64,000 nt of DNA from Debaryomyces hansenii CBS767. Taxonomy: Eukaryota; Ascomycota; Pichiomycetes; Serinales; Debaryomycetaceae. Numbering within the stretch: the stretch's first letter is position 1; each line of letters opens with the position of its first letter. Below, in pieces: positions 27,897 through 37,618 of this stretch. The position numbers and the translations under genes are program-made. The notes under the pieces are model-generated. The model was not told where the DNA came from. It did no database searches and saw only the letters and a program-made list of their open reading frames with translations. Location of the stretch: contig NC_006048.2 of the NCBI RefSeq assembly GCF_000006445.2, positions 1,736,001 through 1,800,000 on the forward strand. The letters are read 5' to 3'.

Positions 27897-29732
27897 ATGG
27901 GTAGAAGAGCTAAGAATAAGCAAGGTGTTCCACCTAGTTTCGATGACTTTCAGGCGAAGCAACAAAAGAAAGACTCAAAGAGAAAGAGATCTAATTCTAC
28001 ATCTGAACCAAGTCAGTCTATAAAAAAGACTAAAGATGAGAAGAGTAAACCAGAAATTTCCAAGGCCAAGGTGTCAGCTAAGGCTAAACCCGTTCAGGAG
28101 GAGGAACCAGAACTCGAAACTGAAGAAATAGTACACGCAAAGAAGTCATTGTTTGATGATTCGGACGAAGAAGGTCTCGAAGAGCTTGACGAAGAGATAG
28201 AAAACGATGAATTTGACGTAAACAGTGAAGATGGCGAAGATTTCGAGGACTCAGATGAAGACGACCGTGAGAAGCCTATGTTCTCGGACGATGAAGAAGA
28301 TATGGACGGGTTGAATGCTGCTAATATGGAAGCGTTATCTAGAAAGTTAGATGAAGAAGAAGCAGAAGAAGCAGAAGAAGCAGAAAGAGAATTATTAGAA
28401 GGTCAGGTTGATCAACCTAGAGCTAAAATTTTGCCTACTGCTGAAGAAGAGGAAGAAATGGCTAGTGGTCCACAAGATGTCACAATGACAAGAACTAGAA
28501 TGATCGAAATCGTGAAGGTTTTAGAAAATTTCAAAGAAATGGCAGAAGAAGGTAAATCAAGAGCAGAGTACGTTAGTAGATTGCTTAAGGATATCTGCGA
28601 ATACTTTGGTTATTCCGAGTTCTTAGCTGATAAATTGTTCAACTTATTTTCTCCAGCCGAAGCAATGGAATTTTTTGAAGCTAATGAAATCGCCAGACCT
28701 ATTACTATCAGAACTAATACCTTGAAGACAAGACGTCGTGATTTAGCGCAAACCTTGGTCAACCGTGGTGTTAATTTGCAACCAATTGGTTCTTGGACCA
28801 AGGTTGGTTTACAAATCTTTGATTCCCAAGTTCCAATTGGTGCAACACCAGAATACTTAGCGGGTCAATACATTTTACAAGCTGCATCCTCATTCTTACC
28901 AGTCATGGCATTAGATCCACAAGAAAACGAACGTATCTTAGACATGGCCGCCGCCCCCGGTGGTAAAACCACTTACATTTCTGCCATGATGAAGAATACT
29001 GGTTGTGTTTTTGCTAATGATGCTAACAAAGCACGTACCAAGTCTTTAATTGCCAATATTCACAGATTGGGATGTAAGAATACTATTGTCTGTAATTATG
29101 ACGCAAGAGAATTTCCAAAAGTCATTGGTGGGTTTGATAGAATTTTGTTAGATGCACCATGTTCAGGTACCGGTGTTATTGCCAAGGACGAAACTGTCAA
29201 AGTAAGTCGTACAGAAAAGGACTTTATGCAAATTCCTCACTTGCAAAAGCAATTGTTATTATCAGCTATTGATTCAGTCGATGCAAATTCTGCAACTGGT
29301 GGTGTTATAGTGTATTCTACATGTTCCGTAGCTGTTGAAGAAAACGAATCGGTAGTTGATTATGCTTTAAGAAAGAGACCAAATGTCAAGTTAGTTGACG
29401 CTGGTTTACAAATCGGTAAAGAAGGATTCACATCATACCGTGGAAAACATTTCAGTCCTAGTATTTCATTGACTAGACGTTATTATCCACATACTTATAA
29501 CGTTGATGGTTTCTATGTTGCAAAGTTCAAGAAAATTGCTCCTTCCCCACACGATATTTCTAAGGCTGGTGCTAAAGAAAAGGAATCTTTGGCCAGATCT
29601 GAAGCAGAAGAAGAAGGTATTATTCACGATGACTTTGCTGAATTCGACGATGATGCGGATAAAGGGATTATTGATCAAACAATTAAGAGAAACTTAAAGA
29701 GAAAGGGTATTAATCCAAATACTAGAAAATAA
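27897..29732 (+). CDS. NOP2: 25S rRNA m5C methyltransferase Nop2
   Basis: A 611-aa nucleolar enzyme essential for 60S subunit production, methylating a cytosine of 25S rRNA (C2870 in S. cerevisiae). N-terminal 200 residues are Lys-rich then Asp/Glu-rich. The Rossmann methyltransferase domain follows with LDMAAAPGGKTTYI (about 347), LDAPCSGTGVI (about 418, motif IV Cys) and YSTCSV (about 472, catalytic motif VI Cys). C-terminal RKGINPNTRK is basic. Both catalytic cysteines are present. Length matches S. cerevisiae Nop2 (618 aa). Confidence 0.95.
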   Translation: MGRRAKNKQGVPPSFDDFQAKQQKKDSKRKRSNSTSEPSQSIKKTKDEKSKPEISKAKVSAKAKPVQEEEPELETEEIVHAKKSLFDDSDEEGLEELDEEIENDEFDVNSEDGEDFEDSDEDDREKPMFSDDEEDMDGLNAANMEALSRKLDEEEAEEAEEAERELLEGQVDQPRAKILPTAEEEEEMASGPQDVTMTRTRMIEIVKVLENFKEMAEEGKSRAEYVSRLLKDICEYFGYSEFLADKLFNLFSPAEAMEFFEANEIARPITIRTNTLKTRRRDLAQTLVNRGVNLQPIGSWTKVGLQIFDSQVPIGATPEYLAGQYILQAASSFLPVMALDPQENERILDMAAAPGGKTTYISAMMKNTGCVFANDANKARTKSLIANIHRLGCKNTIVCNYDAREFPKVIGGFDRILLDAPCSGTGVIAKDETVKVSRTEKDFMQIPHLQKQLLLSAIDSVDANSATGGVIVYSTCSVAVEENESVVDYALRKRPNVKLVDAGLQIGKEGFTSYRGKHFSPSISLTRRYYPHTYNVDGFYVAKFKKIAPSPHDISKAGAKEKESLARSEAEEEGIIHDDFAEFDDDADKGIIDQTIKRNLKRKGINPNTRK

Positions 29733-29851
29733 GTCTTAAATCATGAGATCGGGATCTATTTGCATAAGTGAAGTTTATTTGTTCTATTCTTGTATACTAC
29801 CTATATATAAAACTTTAATTATACATACTTTTTTATAAATCAAGACCTGTA

Positions 29852-32185
29852 TTACATTAAACAAGCATTACCCAAACCGTGTTCCTTTATATATTCTGGT
29901 CCAAGTTCTTCATACTCTTCTTTAGAAACATAACTGCTTTCACATTCTTCGCTTTGACTCCATTTTTGCATACCTTTCCAAGCATCTAAGATTGGGTCCT
30001 TTGCTTTACGGACCTTTAAAGGAGCCCCTACAGGCAAAAATGCTGTAAAATCTTTGGTGGTTCTTTCCACAAAATTTGGTAACTTTGCAAGACCTCCGGT
30101 AATAAAAACATCTTGAATCATACTATGGGATTGCCCATTAGAGGAGAAGTTACCATCTAACCTCCTATAGAGTAAATCGCTCAGTAGTTCAGCAACTCCC
30201 GCTTGGTCAAGACCAGCAATACTTGGTTGAAATAAAATTTCTGGGACTCGTATTCTTTCGATATTAAAATGCAATTGGTGATTCTTCTTGATTATTTCTG
30301 GGTGGTTGGCTAGTTCATCGGGGTCAGAGATTTCAGTTTGCATAGATATAGTAATGTTTTGACGAGGACCATGAATGAATTTATGTAACGTCAGATTCTT
30401 CCAATCAAATGTTTGTGAAGCTGCAAGTGTATCTTCATGATGAAAGTTTGGATCATATTTCAATAATTGTTCTTCTAATTTGAGTATTGCTGCATTATCT
30501 TCTTCTTGCTCTTCTTCTAAAGTAGCATTACTGATATCCCTATAAACACTCCAGTCATCATCGTTAGCTCCAAAAGTATCATTTGGATCATTATCTATTG
30601 TGCTATTTGCATTACGACGTCTTTTTCTTGATGCGCTCGAAGTTGATCCAGTTTCATCGTTTGCTAAGTCGGCAATATTTTTCATACGTTGTTGAGCTGC
30701 CATTGACTTCCTATCTTTCATAGAGTTCAATAATTTAGTCCTCTCTTTCATTCTACCGTATATTTGACCTAGCTCTTGTCTCTTCACAGTACACCAATCT
30801 TCCAAATCCCTTTCACGCCATTCTTCTTGTTCCTTCTCAAATTTGGCTAACGATTCCTCTTCTTGTCTTTTAATTTCCTTTGCACGTTCACGCGCATCGA
30901 AATTAGCCTTCATAAGTCTTTGTTTTCTCTTTTCTTTAATTTGATCTTCTGATAATTGGTCATCAGGAATATCAACTAGAGGCCACGAGTTACCTGGCTC
31001 ATCCCCTTCATCTTGGTTATCACCAATATCTTGATTACGAGTTCTTTTCAAAGATTTATCCAAGTTTGTAACATATTTGTTAAAATCATTCAAGTCTTCA
31101 AACCCTTCTGCCTCCAATTTTTGTTGAACTTCCTTGGGCGATGTACTTTCAAATTCCAGCTTGATATTTGTATAATATTCTAATTCTTGTTCTTTTTGCA
31201 CGAGCTTTTCGACTCTTTTCTGCTGGGCTTGTTCTTGCAACCTCTTACCCTGTTCTCTTCTTTTTTGGGTTTGTTTTGCCAACTCTTCGGCGGACTTCTT
31301 TTTTTCTGCTGGCACTGAGACGTCTACTGGCGCCTGAAGAACAACATCGTGTTCGTTTAAGAAGTCCATATTAAGATAGTTTGATAATTCTTCTTGGTAG
31401 TCTTTCAGGACGTAACAATGATCGTAAAATATATTGGTGGTGTTCTGAGACGTTAACTTTGTGGGGAAGTACGGATACTTCAATGACAATAACCTTTGAA
31501 TAAACTGCAGCGACTGATCACCACCCCAATCTATTCTTTTTGTCTGCAGCAATATTCCCTTACCTTGAGAAACAGGAATAACGTGGGTCAGTTCGTGCCC
31601 CGTGCCGATGACAACCCCGTTGGCGGTATTGGTGGCAGAATTGGCGTAATACGAAAACAACGAATCAATTCCAAACGTCACCTTTGGTGCCTGGTACGCT
31701 TCAAAAAGCAATTCGTACATATTTTTTCTCTGGCTCATTGGACAGGCCACTGGCTCGGTCATAATCACCGGATTATTCAATCTCCCGTTGTCACTGTGGA
31801 CCCCCAAGTGCTCAAAAGAATAATCAAGCATACACTCCACGTAATCCCAGTTTGTGACGAGCGGACCGTCGTATGGCGTCCTCAGTGACGATCTGAGCGA
31901 CTGATCTCTATATACATCGTTCCCAACAATCGTCAACGTTTTCAACGCCTTACGATCCCTATACCGAGCTACAACGGCTGGGAACACATTATTCGGTACA
32001 TTAGCATTAGTTAATCCTACCTTAAACGACGACGTGCCGATATCCAATGCAATTGGTACTCCTTGTTGATAATTATGGTAGAATGGCTCTGGCTCAGCAG
32101 GCGCTTCAAAATCCTTTAAAGGGTATATTTTTTGCGGTGGAAACTCCTCTTCTCGTGGCTTGTTAGCAGAACTATTTGAACTCAT
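29852..32185 (-). CDS. ARP5: Actin-related protein Arp5 (INO80 complex)
   Basis: A 777-aa nuclear actin-related protein of the INO80 remodeller. Actin fold parts are seen: ALDIGTSSFKVG (phosphate-1 loop, near residue 48), NWDYVECMLDYSFEHLG, VIMTEPVACPMSQRKNMYELLFE, GVVIGTGHELTHVIPV, and ITGGLAKLPNFVERTTKDF. A long charged, Gln/Lys/Glu-rich helical insertion (about 280-520) is typical of Arp5. Start at 32185 (MSSNSS) is the first ATG. S. cerevisiae Arp5 is 755 aa. It is divergent from SRV2. Confidence 0.93.
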   Translation of the reverse strand: MSSNSSANKPREEEFPPQKIYPLKDFEAPAEPEPFYHNYQQGVPIALDIGTSSFKVGLTNANVPNNVFPAVVARYRDRKALKTLTIVGNDVYRDQSLRSSLRTPYDGPLVTNWDYVECMLDYSFEHLGVHSDNGRLNNPVIMTEPVACPMSQRKNMYELLFEAYQAPKVTFGIDSLFSYYANSATNTANGVVIGTGHELTHVIPVSQGKGILLQTKRIDWGGDQSLQFIQRLLSLKYPYFPTKLTSQNTTNIFYDHCYVLKDYQEELSNYLNMDFLNEHDVVLQAPVDVSVPAEKKKSAEELAKQTQKRREQGKRLQEQAQQKRVEKLVQKEQELEYYTNIKLEFESTSPKEVQQKLEAEGFEDLNDFNKYVTNLDKSLKRTRNQDIGDNQDEGDEPGNSWPLVDIPDDQLSEDQIKEKRKQRLMKANFDARERAKEIKRQEEESLAKFEKEQEEWRERDLEDWCTVKRQELGQIYGRMKERTKLLNSMKDRKSMAAQQRMKNIADLANDETGSTSSASRKRRRNANSTIDNDPNDTFGANDDDWSVYRDISNATLEEEQEEDNAAILKLEEQLLKYDPNFHHEDTLAASQTFDWKNLTLHKFIHGPRQNITISMQTEISDPDELANHPEIIKKNHQLHFNIERIRVPEILFQPSIAGLDQAGVAELLSDLLYRRLDGNFSSNGQSHSMIQDVFITGGLAKLPNFVERTTKDFTAFLPVGAPLKVRKAKDPILDAWKGMQKWSQSEECESSYVSKEEYEELGPEYIKEHGLGNACLM

Positions 32186-32380
32186 CACAACCCTGACTTT
32201 TCAACTAATATATGACACTTTCTTTCCTACTGATAATAGTTTACAATGAACTCTTACAGAGAATGAAGTTGGCCAAAAGTGTCGTGCGCGGACGTTAAAA
32301 TGACACGATCTATAAGGAAGCATTTGGTAAATTGACATAAACATATAGTGGTTATAGCAATAAAAAATCAACAAAATACA

Positions 32381-33970
32381 ATGTCGTCGGAAGAAAATCA
32401 ATTCAATGTTCAAGGATATAACATTGTTACAATGCTCAAAAGGTTGGAGGCAGCTACATCTAGATTAGAAGATATCAGTATCTTTCAAACTGATAATAGA
32501 TCAGACGGACAATCTATGAGATCGGTTGGTCAGGGTCAAGGAGCAGCGGCGGCAGGACAATCGGTGCAAAAGAATGAAGCTAAGGCGGTCGAAGGCGGCG
32601 AGCAGGAAGAAACGGTGCCTAAGTCAGTTGTTGAGTTCAAACATTTCATTGAGAAAAGCATTATTCCATTTGTGAAGAGCTCGCAAGCGATTGACGATTT
32701 AGTGGGAAAGGCAGCAGAGACATTCGAACAGGCATTCCAGGATCAATTACAGTTTTTGAGCATTGTGGCCAAGAGTAAGAAGCCTGAGATGTCGGATCCG
32801 GCATTTATGGAGGTTTTGAAGCCAATTAACGAGAAGATCGAACAGATCAACCAGGTCAAGGATTCTAATAGGGGATCGCAGTTTTACAACCATTTATGTA
32901 CCATATGTGAAGGGGCTCCGGTTTTAGGATGGGTTGTGGGTGATACGCCGATGTCGTTGATCCCAGAATTTAAGGACAGTTCGCATTTCTGGTCCAATAG
33001 GGTCATGAAGGAATACAAGGAGAAAGACCAAAGACACGTTACATGGGTGAGCCAATTCTTGAACATTTTTGAAGCATTAAAGGTGTATGTGAAGGAATTC
33101 CATACCACGGGTCCATCGTGGAACAATGGCAATGGTAAACCATTAGGTGACGTGTTAGCTAGTGCTAAGGGTGTTGGTGCTCCAAGTGGAGGTGCCCCAC
33201 CACCACCACCACCTCCTCCTCCGGCCGGGATCTTTGATACCGATAACTCGCAAAATTCCCAGTCGTCTGCGCCAGCTGGTGGTATGAATGCTGTTTTCGC
33301 TGACTTAAACAGGGGTGAAAACATCACGTCTGGTCTCAAGAAGGTCGAAAAGTCCGAAATGACCCACAAGAATCCATCATTGAGACAAGCGGCCCCACCG
33401 GTGTCCAAGAAGCCTACACCACCCAAAAAGCCTTCGAGCTTATCGTCGAGTCTGAATCTCGCGGAGCCAAAGAAAAAGCCTGCCAAGATGGAATTGGTCG
33501 ATGGCACCAAATGGATCATCGAAAACTTCACCGAAGCCGATGTCCCATCGCAGCAACCGCTCGTGGTTGAGGCCGAAATGCAACAATCGGTCTTCATTGG
33601 CAATTGCAGCGGTATCACTGTCCAGGTCAAGGGCAAGGCCAACGCCATCTCGGTGTCGGAAACCACCAAAACCGGTGTCGTTGTGGACTCGTTGATCTCG
33701 GGTATCGACTTCATCAAGTCCTTCAAGTTCGGCTTGCAAGTCGTCGGAACCGTCGCCATGATCAGTGTCGACAAGTCGGACGAGGGTAGCATATACTTGT
33801 CGCAACAGAGTATCGATGCCGATGTCCAGATCTACACCAGTTGTGCTACCTCCTTGAACGTCAACGTATTGAAGAACGAAGACTTTGAAGAGCTCGCCAT
33901 CCCTGAACAGTTTAAGCACTCCGTCAAAAACGGTAGGTTGGTCAGCGAAGTCGTTGAACACGCCGGTTAG
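32381..33970 (+). CDS. SRV2: Cyclase-associated protein (CAP/Srv2)
   Basis: A 529-aa cytosolic protein that recycles cofilin-bound actin monomers and, in yeast, binds adenylyl cyclase. Order: N-terminal cyclase-binding helix (MLKRLEAATSRLEDI), helical folded domain (about 90-250), a run of ten prolines (about 273-282) for profilin/SH3 binding, a WH2-like LKKVEKSEMTHKNPSLR, a second Pro/Lys-rich linker, and the C-terminal beta-helix CARP domain (about 370-529; SGIDFIKSFKFGLQVVGTV). ATG 32381 gives the homologous start; upstream in-frame codons have none. S. cerevisiae Srv2 is 526 aa. Confidence 0.94.
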   Translation: MSSEENQFNVQGYNIVTMLKRLEAATSRLEDISIFQTDNRSDGQSMRSVGQGQGAAAAGQSVQKNEAKAVEGGEQEETVPKSVVEFKHFIEKSIIPFVKSSQAIDDLVGKAAETFEQAFQDQLQFLSIVAKSKKPEMSDPAFMEVLKPINEKIEQINQVKDSNRGSQFYNHLCTICEGAPVLGWVVGDTPMSLIPEFKDSSHFWSNRVMKEYKEKDQRHVTWVSQFLNIFEALKVYVKEFHTTGPSWNNGNGKPLGDVLASAKGVGAPSGGAPPPPPPPPPAGIFDTDNSQNSQSSAPAGGMNAVFADLNRGENITSGLKKVEKSEMTHKNPSLRQAAPPVSKKPTPPKKPSSLSSSLNLAEPKKKPAKMELVDGTKWIIENFTEADVPSQQPLVVEAEMQQSVFIGNCSGITVQVKGKANAISVSETTKTGVVVDSLISGIDFIKSFKFGLQVVGTVAMISVDKSDEGSIYLSQQSIDADVQIYTSCATSLNVNVLKNEDFEELAIPEQFKHSVKNGRLVSEVVEHAG

Positions 33971-34365
33971 TATTATCTCGGCCTACACTACAATCACTTA
34001 CACTTACAATCAACCCATCTCACGCCATCCACGCCATCCTTGCCATTCACTCCACCATCCACCACTCCATCACGCCCTCTTTATCCTATATACGATTAAC
34101 TAGTATCGACAATATATTGTAGTCTTTCATATGCATGGGGAGGTTAACACAAAATCAAAAAGAAATCAACTTCATCGTTTACACAAAATGGAACGTTAAA
34201 GAATTTTCCAAAGATAAAAAAAATTCAAATACTCGCTTTCGCCAACAGTTCTATTTAACTAATATATAGACGAAAATTTTGATTAATAAGTTAGGTTTGG
34301 AAAATATTCATTTTTCAAGTAGTTGTATTAATAAGATTGTTTGATAGAATTATAGGGTATAGAAA
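33971..34365. promoter_or_regulatory. SRV2 terminator and YDJ1 promoter
   Basis: The first 110 bp holds a pyrimidine-rich, imperfectly repeated CACGCCATCC-type stretch. The rest is AT-rich and carries the heat-shock element listed separately. No additional gene is visible. Confidence 0.5.
34190..34209. promoter_or_regulatory. Heat-shock element upstream of YDJ1
   Basis: Four contiguous 5-bp units GGAAC GTTAA AGAAT TTTCC: alternating nGAAn/nTTCn with a single mismatch in the second unit. It lies 157 bp before the YDJ1 ATG, a suitable place for Hsf1 binding. Confidence 0.6.
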
Positions 34366-35586
34366 ATGGTTAAGGAAACAAAGTTTTACGATCAATTAGG
34401 TGTGTCGCCATCAGCTGGAGATACCGAATTAAAGAAAGCTTATAGAAAGGCTGCATTGAAATATCATCCAGATAAGAATCCATCACCAGAAGCCGCTGAA
34501 AAGTTCAAGGAACTCTCACATGCTTACGAGATTCTTTCGGATGAACAGAAGAGAGAAGTGTATGATAGCTATGGTGAAGAAGGGTTATCAGGTGCCGGTG
34601 GTATGGGCGGCGGTATGGGAGCAGAAGACATCTTTTCGCAATTCTTCGGAGGAGGATTTGGCGGTATGGGTGGCGGAGCTTCCCGTGGACCAGCTAGAGG
34701 CAAGGACATCAAGCACTCGATCAGTTGTACCTTAGAAGAGTTGTACAAGGGTAGAACTGCGAAATTGGCATTGAACAAGACTATATTGTGTAAGACATGT
34801 GAAGGTCGTGGTGGTAAAGAAGGTAAGATCAAGCAGTGTTCTTCTTGTCACGGTCAAGGTATGAAGTTTGTCACAAGACAAATGGGTCCTATGATACAAA
34901 GATTCCAAACCGTTTGTGACGCTTGTCAAGGTTCTGGTGACATCTGTGACGCTAAGGACCGTTGTACCGCGTGTAAGGGTAAGAAGACTCAAACTGAACG
35001 TAAGATATTACAAGTCCACATTGATCCTGGTATGAAGGATGGCCAAAGAATCGTATTCAGCGGTGAAGGTGACCAAGAACCAGGTGTCACTCCTGGTGAT
35101 GTCGTGTTTGTTGTTGACGAAAAGCAACACGAAAAGTTCACCAGAAAGGCTAACGACTTGTACTACGAAGCTGAAGTGGATTTAGCCACTGCCTTGACTG
35201 GTGGTGAACTTGCCTTCAAGCACGTTTCTGGCGACTACATCAAGATCCCAATCACCCCAGGTGAAGTTATTGCCCCAGGTGTTACCAAGGTAATTGAAAA
35301 CCAAGGTATGCCAATCTACAGACACGGTGGCAACGGTCATATGTTTGTTAAATTCACCGTTAAGTTCCCAAAGAACAACTTTGCTACTGAAGCAAAATTG
35401 AAGGAATTAGAAGCTATTTTACCTCCAAAGGCTAAGGTTACCATTCCAAAGGGTACTGAGGTTGATGAATGTGAATTGGTCGATGTTGACCCACGTAAGC
35501 ATCAATCTGCTGGAAGACGTGATGCTTATGATTCTGATGACGAAGAAGGTGGTGCCGGCCCAGGTGTCCAATGTGCATCTCAATAG
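34366..35586 (+). CDS. YDJ1: Type I Hsp40 co-chaperone Ydj1
   Basis: A 406-aa cytosolic DnaJ-type partner of Hsp70 (Ssa). J domain at residues 6-68 with the HPD triad in KYHPDKNP, a Gly/Phe-rich linker (about 75-105), the zinc-binding domain with four CxxCxGxG-type repeats (from CKTCEGRG to CTACKGKK), then two substrate-binding beta domains. The C-terminus is CASQ, a farnesylation CAAX box identical to S. cerevisiae Ydj1, which tethers the protein to membranes. Codon bias is high, as expected for an abundant chaperone. Confidence 0.96.
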   Translation: MVKETKFYDQLGVSPSAGDTELKKAYRKAALKYHPDKNPSPEAAEKFKELSHAYEILSDEQKREVYDSYGEEGLSGAGGMGGGMGAEDIFSQFFGGGFGGMGGGASRGPARGKDIKHSISCTLEELYKGRTAKLALNKTILCKTCEGRGGKEGKIKQCSSCHGQGMKFVTRQMGPMIQRFQTVCDACQGSGDICDAKDRCTACKGKKTQTERKILQVHIDPGMKDGQRIVFSGEGDQEPGVTPGDVVFVVDEKQHEKFTRKANDLYYEAEVDLATALTGGELAFKHVSGDYIKIPITPGEVIAPGVTKVIENQGMPIYRHGGNGHMFVKFTVKFPKNNFATEAKLKELEAILPPKAKVTIPKGTEVDECELVDVDPRKHQSAGRRDAYDSDDEEGGAGPGVQCASQ

Positions 35587-35744
35587 GCATGCTGCTAGTA
35601 CATAATTTATTACTGTTATTTATTATTGTTATTATTATTTAATAATGCCTATATTTATAAAGTTATATATAGTTTATCCTTGTCTATGGTTATTAATTTC
35701 GATTTAAAATCACTTGTATGTTATTCCAAATACAATTCTATATT

Positions 35745-37271
35745 CTAATTTATGCTTGTCTCTTCCAGTTTCTTCCTGGCAAGATATGCAGTATAATAAA
35801 GCACAGCTTCAGCTATCAAGCAGAAGCCTGCCATTAATGTGTATGTCCCTCCTTCGCCCATGGCGTTAACCATATTCTGCAAAACACCAATACCAACCGC
35901 AGCTAGGATACATCTGACAAAGTTAACACAGCTGGTCAGGGCCGATGCTTGACCAGGATACATATCAACAAGTAAGGTAGTTATTGCAGATAATTGTGCG
36001 ACACTGCAGAACGAAATTACAAATGCCGCTATTAATATTGGTGCAATGTTAACCCTATATTGCAAACACCATCCAAATATAATTGAAAAACAAATTAACG
36101 ATACTGTGGTAAATACGCAGAGTTCCAATCTTACTTTCCTGATATTAAACATAGGTCTTTCATTATCGTCCAAATGAGCGTATTTAGCATCGTGTGCAGT
36201 TTTTCTTCTTTTATAATTCCAATCTAATACTCTTCCTGCAACTATTGATCCCATTACTGTTGCAATACCAGAAGGAATATAACATATTCCAATGTGTATC
36301 ATTGAGTACTTGTATTTCGTTTCTAGAGTTGTTGAAAGAGACGTAAGAGTCATCGTCCACACGGTATATTGGAACCCAGCAGGAATCAAGGCTACCAATA
36401 CCTCTTTTCTGATGATTATTTTGAACGGTACAAGTATCAGACTAAATGATAAATTACGTGTAAGCAAAGTTTCAGTATCATTGGTCAATCTCGCTTTGAA
36501 GCAGGGGAGTGAAGCGATAGGCAGTTTATTAATCATTCTTTTAGCTGGAACAGACATATTTCCTACTATAGCCCTATTAGTTTCTGGTAATATAATAAAA
36601 CTAATAATGGCCACACTTCCACTACCGATTGCCAAAAATACGAATATTCCTCTCCAGCTATAGCTATTGATAAGAGCAGCCCCTATTACTGCGCCAAACC
36701 CCTGTCCCACTAGTTGAATTCCTTGTACTAACCCCACAAATTTACCTCTCTCTGATATTTTGCTAAAGTCTCCTACAGATCCTGTAGATATTGCAACCAT
36801 AGGTGCAATAGCGGCAGCCTGAGCACACCTTAGTACCCCCATCAACCAAAATACATTTGTCTGCGAAAGAGCTATGCATACTGCAAGGTAACCTATCACA
36901 CAAAATAAAATACATGGTCTTCTGCCGTAAGTGTCAGAAAAGAATGCTAATATGGTAGGTGAAATTCCCTGAAATATCAAGTATCCCACAATCGACAAGT
37001 TCGCTACATCTTGAGTAATGTCGAATTCCCTTGTCAAAGACGGTAAGGCCGGGAAAAAAATTGACAGTGACACACTGGACCATATACCATTCGAGCTTAA
37101 TAGTACTGATATCCCATACTTCTCTGCTTTGGTAAGAATAGAGTATCGTATCTCTCTGCCCTTCCCTATTTCTAAGCTTTCCTCTTTATTCAGCTTATTC
37201 TCATCAATTTTCAAAATATGCCTCTCAGATCCCGTATTTGAAGGGATTTGTTTTTCTATATCCTTGTTCAT
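35745..37271 (-). CDS. MFS drug:H+ antiporter (DHA1 family, QDR/AQR1-like)
   Basis: A 508-aa membrane transporter with 12 predicted segments. The N-terminal 60 residues are cytosolic and charged. Motif A between segments 2 and 3 reads FFSDTYGRRPCIL. The antiporter motif C in segment 5 appears as GQGFGAVIGAAL, with the usual Gly-Pro replaced by Gly-Ala. A long cytosolic loop links segments 6 and 7. The family exports drugs, organic acids, polyamines or dityrosine; the substrate here cannot be read from sequence. Dtr1/Qdr3-like members are possible alternatives. Confidence 0.82.
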   Translation of the reverse strand: MNKDIEKQIPSNTGSERHILKIDENKLNKEESLEIGKGREIRYSILTKAEKYGISVLLSSNGIWSSVSLSIFFPALPSLTREFDITQDVANLSIVGYLIFQGISPTILAFFSDTYGRRPCILFCVIGYLAVCIALSQTNVFWLMGVLRCAQAAAIAPMVAISTGSVGDFSKISERGKFVGLVQGIQLVGQGFGAVIGAALINSYSWRGIFVFLAIGSGSVAIISFIILPETNRAIVGNMSVPAKRMINKLPIASLPCFKARLTNDTETLLTRNLSFSLILVPFKIIIRKEVLVALIPAGFQYTVWTMTLTSLSTTLETKYKYSMIHIGICYIPSGIATVMGSIVAGRVLDWNYKRRKTAHDAKYAHLDDNERPMFNIRKVRLELCVFTTVSLICFSIIFGWCLQYRVNIAPILIAAFVISFCSVAQLSAITTLLVDMYPGQASALTSCVNFVRCILAAVGIGVLQNMVNAMGEGGTYTLMAGFCLIAEAVLYYTAYLARKKLEETSIN

Positions 37272-37618
37272 ATTTATTGGGGCATTTCTGACACGGAGTA
37301 TTGACTTAAGGTTTTTTATTTACCTAATATTCTTCTTGGTATATGTATCTCATCGACCATACAACCCATATTCGCATCGAATTATAAAGTCTAACCTGAA
37401 ATTTTCTTACATACAAGAGAATGAAAATTTTAAGCGGCGCTACATTTCTACGTAACAACCGTCCGAGGCTCAGGATATCTACATTATGTTTTATACTTGT
37501 ACAATAATTAATTCGATTTATTCAAAACTTGTATTATAGTTAAGTAATATATGTATATTTTTGGGTATCAAGGGAAAATGAGGCAAAATACAGAATTAGA
37601 CTGAAAATGGGTGCAATA
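37272..37618. other. MFS gene promoter and 3' region of the next minus-strand gene
   Basis: A 347-bp AT-rich gap. It holds the upstream region of the antiporter gene (right side of that gene) and the downstream region of the unrecognised 535-aa gene. Nothing else is recognisable. Confidence 0.45.

Noticed and set aside
32884..33792. A 302-codon open frame antisense to SRV2
   Set aside because: It is a shadow of the biased codon use of SRV2; its sequence looks random and resembles no family, and SRV2 on the other strand is certain.
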